Below are positions 4,129 to 6,099 of a stretch of 6,099 nucleotides of DNA, piece by piece. The position numbers and the translations under genes were made by a program. The first letter of the stretch is position 1. The number at the start of each line of letters is the position of its first letter. Under the pieces are notes generated by a model that saw nothing but the letters and a program-made list of their open reading frames with translations, ran no database searches and was not told the DNA's origin. Origin of the DNA: Microbacteriaceae bacterium (GTDB lineage Bacteria > Actinomycetota > Actinomycetes > Actinomycetales > Microbacteriaceae); assembly GCA_026785785.1 (NCBI GenBank), contig JAJAZI010000013.1:1-6099 (forward strand), given 5' to 3'.

Positions 4129-5774
4129 TGGGGGCCGGTCTCGACACCTTCGCCACAATGGCGGCCGTGCTCGCCGTGGCCGCGATCGTCGCTTTTCTCG
4201 CGCACCGCGCGCGTCAACCGCTCATCGTGGCGTTCATCGTCGTGGGGGTGATCGTCGGCCCGTCCCTCCTGGGCTGGGTGGAGGAGGCTGGCACCCTCGA
4301 GCTGTTGGCCGAGATCGGCATCGCGATCCTGCTCTTCCTCGTCGGGCTCAAACTCGATATTCGGTTGGTCAAGTCGATCGGCCGGGTCGCACTGGTCACC
4401 GGGCTCGGCCAGGTGCTGTTCACCTCAGTCGTCGGCTTCGGGCTCGCACTGCTGTTCGGAATGCCCGTGGTTGTGGCCGTCTATGTGGCCGTGGCTCTGA
4501 CCTTCTCGTCGACGATCATTATCGTGAAGCTGTTGTCGGACAAGCGGGAGCTCGACGAACTCCACGGCAGGATCGCCCTGGGCTTCCTGATCGTGCAGGA
4601 CATCGTCGTCATCGTGGCGATGATCGCCCTCTCGAGCTTCGGCAGCGAGCGCGACGGTCCCCTCTGGGAGCAAATCGCGGCCGTCCTGCTCGCGGCAGTT
4701 GCACTCATCGGTGGCCTGGCCGTCGCGATGCGCTGGGTGCTCCCCCGCCTCCTCAGGCTCGTCGCCAGCTCGCAGGAGCTGCTGATCGTGTGCTCGATCG
4801 CCTGGGCTGTAGCGGTGGCCGCGCTCACGGACTATCTGGGCTTCTCGGTTGAGGTGGGCGCCTTCCTTGCCGGCTTCGCGCTCGCTTCGACGCGATTCCG
4901 GGAATCGATCGCGTCGTCCCTGGCCGGCATCAGGGATTTCCTTCTGCTGTTCTTCTTCATCGCGCTCGGCGCGCAACTCGACTTCTCCTCGATCGGCGCG
5001 CAGGTGCCCGCCGCACTCGCCTTCTCTGCGTTCGTGCTGATCGGTAACCCGCTCATCGTTCTCGTGATCATGGGGGTGATGGGGTACCCCAAACGCGTCT
5101 CATTCCTCGCCGGTCTGGCCGTCGCACAGATCAGCGAGTTCTCGCTGATCCTCATTGCCCTCGGCCGCGACCTCGGCCACGTCGACAATGACGCCGTCGG
5201 GCTCGTGACGCTCGTCGGCATGATCACGATCGGCGCATCCACCTACTTGATCCTGTACTCGAAACAGCTGTTCGTCGTGCTCGAGCCGTTCCTCGGCATC
5301 TTCGAGCGCCGCCGCACAATCAACGTTTCGGTGCCCGAGCCGAAGGCGTACGACGTGATCGTCTTCGGCCACGGGCGATTCGGCAGGCGCCTGATCGAGG
5401 AGTTCGCGACCCTGGGCCACTCGGTGCTGGTGATCGACTGGGACCCGTACGCTGAGATGAGCCTCGACAACGCGGCGATGGCGGATCGCGTGTCGCTGAT
5501 GTACGGGGACGCGAGCAACACCGATTTTCCTGCGAGCCTCCCCCTGCGGTCCGCCAAGTGGATCGTCAGCACCATCGCGGACGTCGAGGTGAACAAAGTT
5601 CTCGCCGTGTCCCTCCGCCGGCACGGCGCGACCGCCCCCATTGCGGTGACAGTGCACAACGAGGCGGCAGCGAGTCAGTTCAGCCGGGAAATCGACGAGA
5701 AGGTGATAAACCTTGTCCTCGAGCCATTCGATGACGCCGCAGACGATGCCATAGCCGCGCTCAAGGCATTGTGA
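4128..5774 (+). CDS. CPA2 cation:proton antiporter with C-terminal RCK_N (TrkA-N) domain
   Basis: A 548-residue membrane protein of the monovalent cation:proton antiporter-2 family (KefB/KefC/KhtU relatives), predicted to exchange K+ or Na+ for H+. Residues about 10-390 form some 12-13 membrane segments with family landmarks: AFIVVGVIVGPSLLGW (about 35-50), LLFLVGLKLD (about 67-76), the Gln-Asp pair Q157-D158 in LIVQDIVVI (ion-binding in Kef proteins), GAFLAGFALA and FFFIALGAQLDF. Residues about 405-525 form a Rossmann-fold TrkA-N domain: G414-H-G-R-F-G419 is the GxGxxG nucleotide loop, and D437 at the end of the second strand favours NAD(H) over NADP(H). No RCK_C follows; that domain is supplied by the preceding KhtT-like subunit. 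Start: ATG overlapping the upstream stop by one base; a second ATG at 4158 is less likely. B. subtilis KhtU lacks the RCK_N part, so the symbol khtU is not given. Confidence 0.9.
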   Translation: MGAGLDTFATMAAVLAVAAIVAFLAHRARQPLIVAFIVVGVIVGPSLLGWVEEAGTLELLAEIGIAILLFLVGLKLDIRLVKSIGRVALVTGLGQVLFTSVVGFGLALLFGMPVVVAVYVAVALTFSSTIIIVKLLSDKRELDELHGRIALGFLIVQDIVVIVAMIALSSFGSERDGPLWEQIAAVLLAAVALIGGLAVAMRWVLPRLLRLVASSQELLIVCSIAWAVAVAALTDYLGFSVEVGAFLAGFALASTRFRESIASSLAGIRDFLLLFFFIALGAQLDFSSIGAQVPAALAFSAFVLIGNPLIVLVIMGVMGYPKRVSFLAGLAVAQISEFSLILIALGRDLGHVDNDAVGLVTLVGMITIGASTYLILYSKQLFVVLEPFLGIFERRRTINVSVPEPKAYDVIVFGHGRFGRRLIEEFATLGHSVLVIDWDPYAEMSLDNAAMADRVSLMYGDASNTDFPASLPLRSAKWIVSTIADVEVNKVLAVSLRRHGATAPIAVTVHNEAAASQFSREIDEKVINLVLEPFDDAADDAIAALKAL

Positions 5775-5780
5775 GGCCCG

Positions 5781-6099
5781 TCAGGAGAGGATGTCCTTCG
5801 TGGCGAAACGGCTGTAGGCGAGCGCACCGAAGACTGCGATGTAGGCGGCCTGCACGAGCGCGTTGGCGCCGAACGAGGTGAAGTCGAGCGGCTGGCTGAG
5901 CAGCTCGGCGAATCCCAGCCAGTAGTGGCTGAACAGCCACGGGTGAAGCCACGACAGTTGCGGCAGCACGTCGAGGATCTGGGCGACGACCGACACGACG
6001 ATCGTCGCAGCCATAGCGCCCACCGGCACGTCGGTGAGGGTCGAGATGAACAGGCCGATCGCCGAGAGGCCGAGCAGCGAGACGGTCACGTAGCTCGCC
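5781..6099 (-). CDS. ABC-2-type transporter permease, C-terminal end (cut by window edge)
   Basis: The visible 106 residues are the C-terminus of a membrane permease subunit and run off the right edge with the frame still open (ASYVTVSLLGL at the cut). Two hydrophobic stretches are present: SLLGLSAIGLFISTL through VGAMAATIVVSVVAQIL, and ALVQAAYIAVFGALAYSRF. The pattern SxLTDxPxGAMAA, LSWLHPWLFSHYWLGF and the end FxTKDILS resemble the last part of actinobacterial ABC-2 permeases that pair with a separate ATP-binding subunit, usually exporters. The ATPase is not in the window and the substrate cannot be told. Its stop lies 6 bp from the antiporter stop in convergent orientation. Confidence 0.8.
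   Translation of the reverse strand, partial: ASYVTVSLLGLSAIGLFISTLTDVPVGAMAATIVVSVVAQILDVLPQLSWLHPWLFSHYWLGFAELLSQPLDFTSFGANALVQAAYIAVFGALAYSRFATKDILS

Overview
The window comes from a high-GC genome. Its coding style, leaderless-type promoters with TANNNT -10 boxes, a mycobacterial-type PfkB and an NHEJ-type primase/polymerase all point to an actinobacterium. A soil or plant-associated Microbacteriaceae-like organism is my best guess, made from family resemblance only.

Layout, left to right. (1) A minus-strand pair: the N-terminal part of a LigD-type polymerase/primase gene, cut by the left edge, and upstream of it a complete small PhnB-like VOC-fold protein. (2) A 191-bp divergent region leading into a plus-strand pfkB-family 6-phosphofructokinase gene. 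(3) A 109-bp convergent gap, then a minus-strand Nramp-family transporter whose two metal-binding motifs are both replaced. (4) A 261-bp divergent region holding a structured, roughly 110-nt leader for the Nramp gene, a perfect GTTCC-G-GGAAC palindrome and a promoter for the next operon. (5) A plus-strand two-gene operon with a 1-nt stop/start overlap: a KhtT-like RCK_C regulatory subunit, then a CPA2 K+/H+ antiporter with a C-terminal RCK_N (TrkA-N) domain. (6) Converging on it with a 6-bp gap, the C-terminal end of an ABC-2-type permease on the minus strand, cut by the right edge.

The genes do not form one pathway. Two units fit together functionally: the split-RCK antiporter pair, which should export K+ or Na+ in response to nucleotide or ligand signals, and the divergently placed Nramp-like transporter, which may belong to the same ion-homeostasis neighbourhood. 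The most unusual items are the Nramp variant (GAAD in place of DPGN, TLA in place of MPH) and its leader, which can fold over its own ribosome binding site. I see no insertion sequence, CRISPR array, tRNA, rRNA or phage gene.
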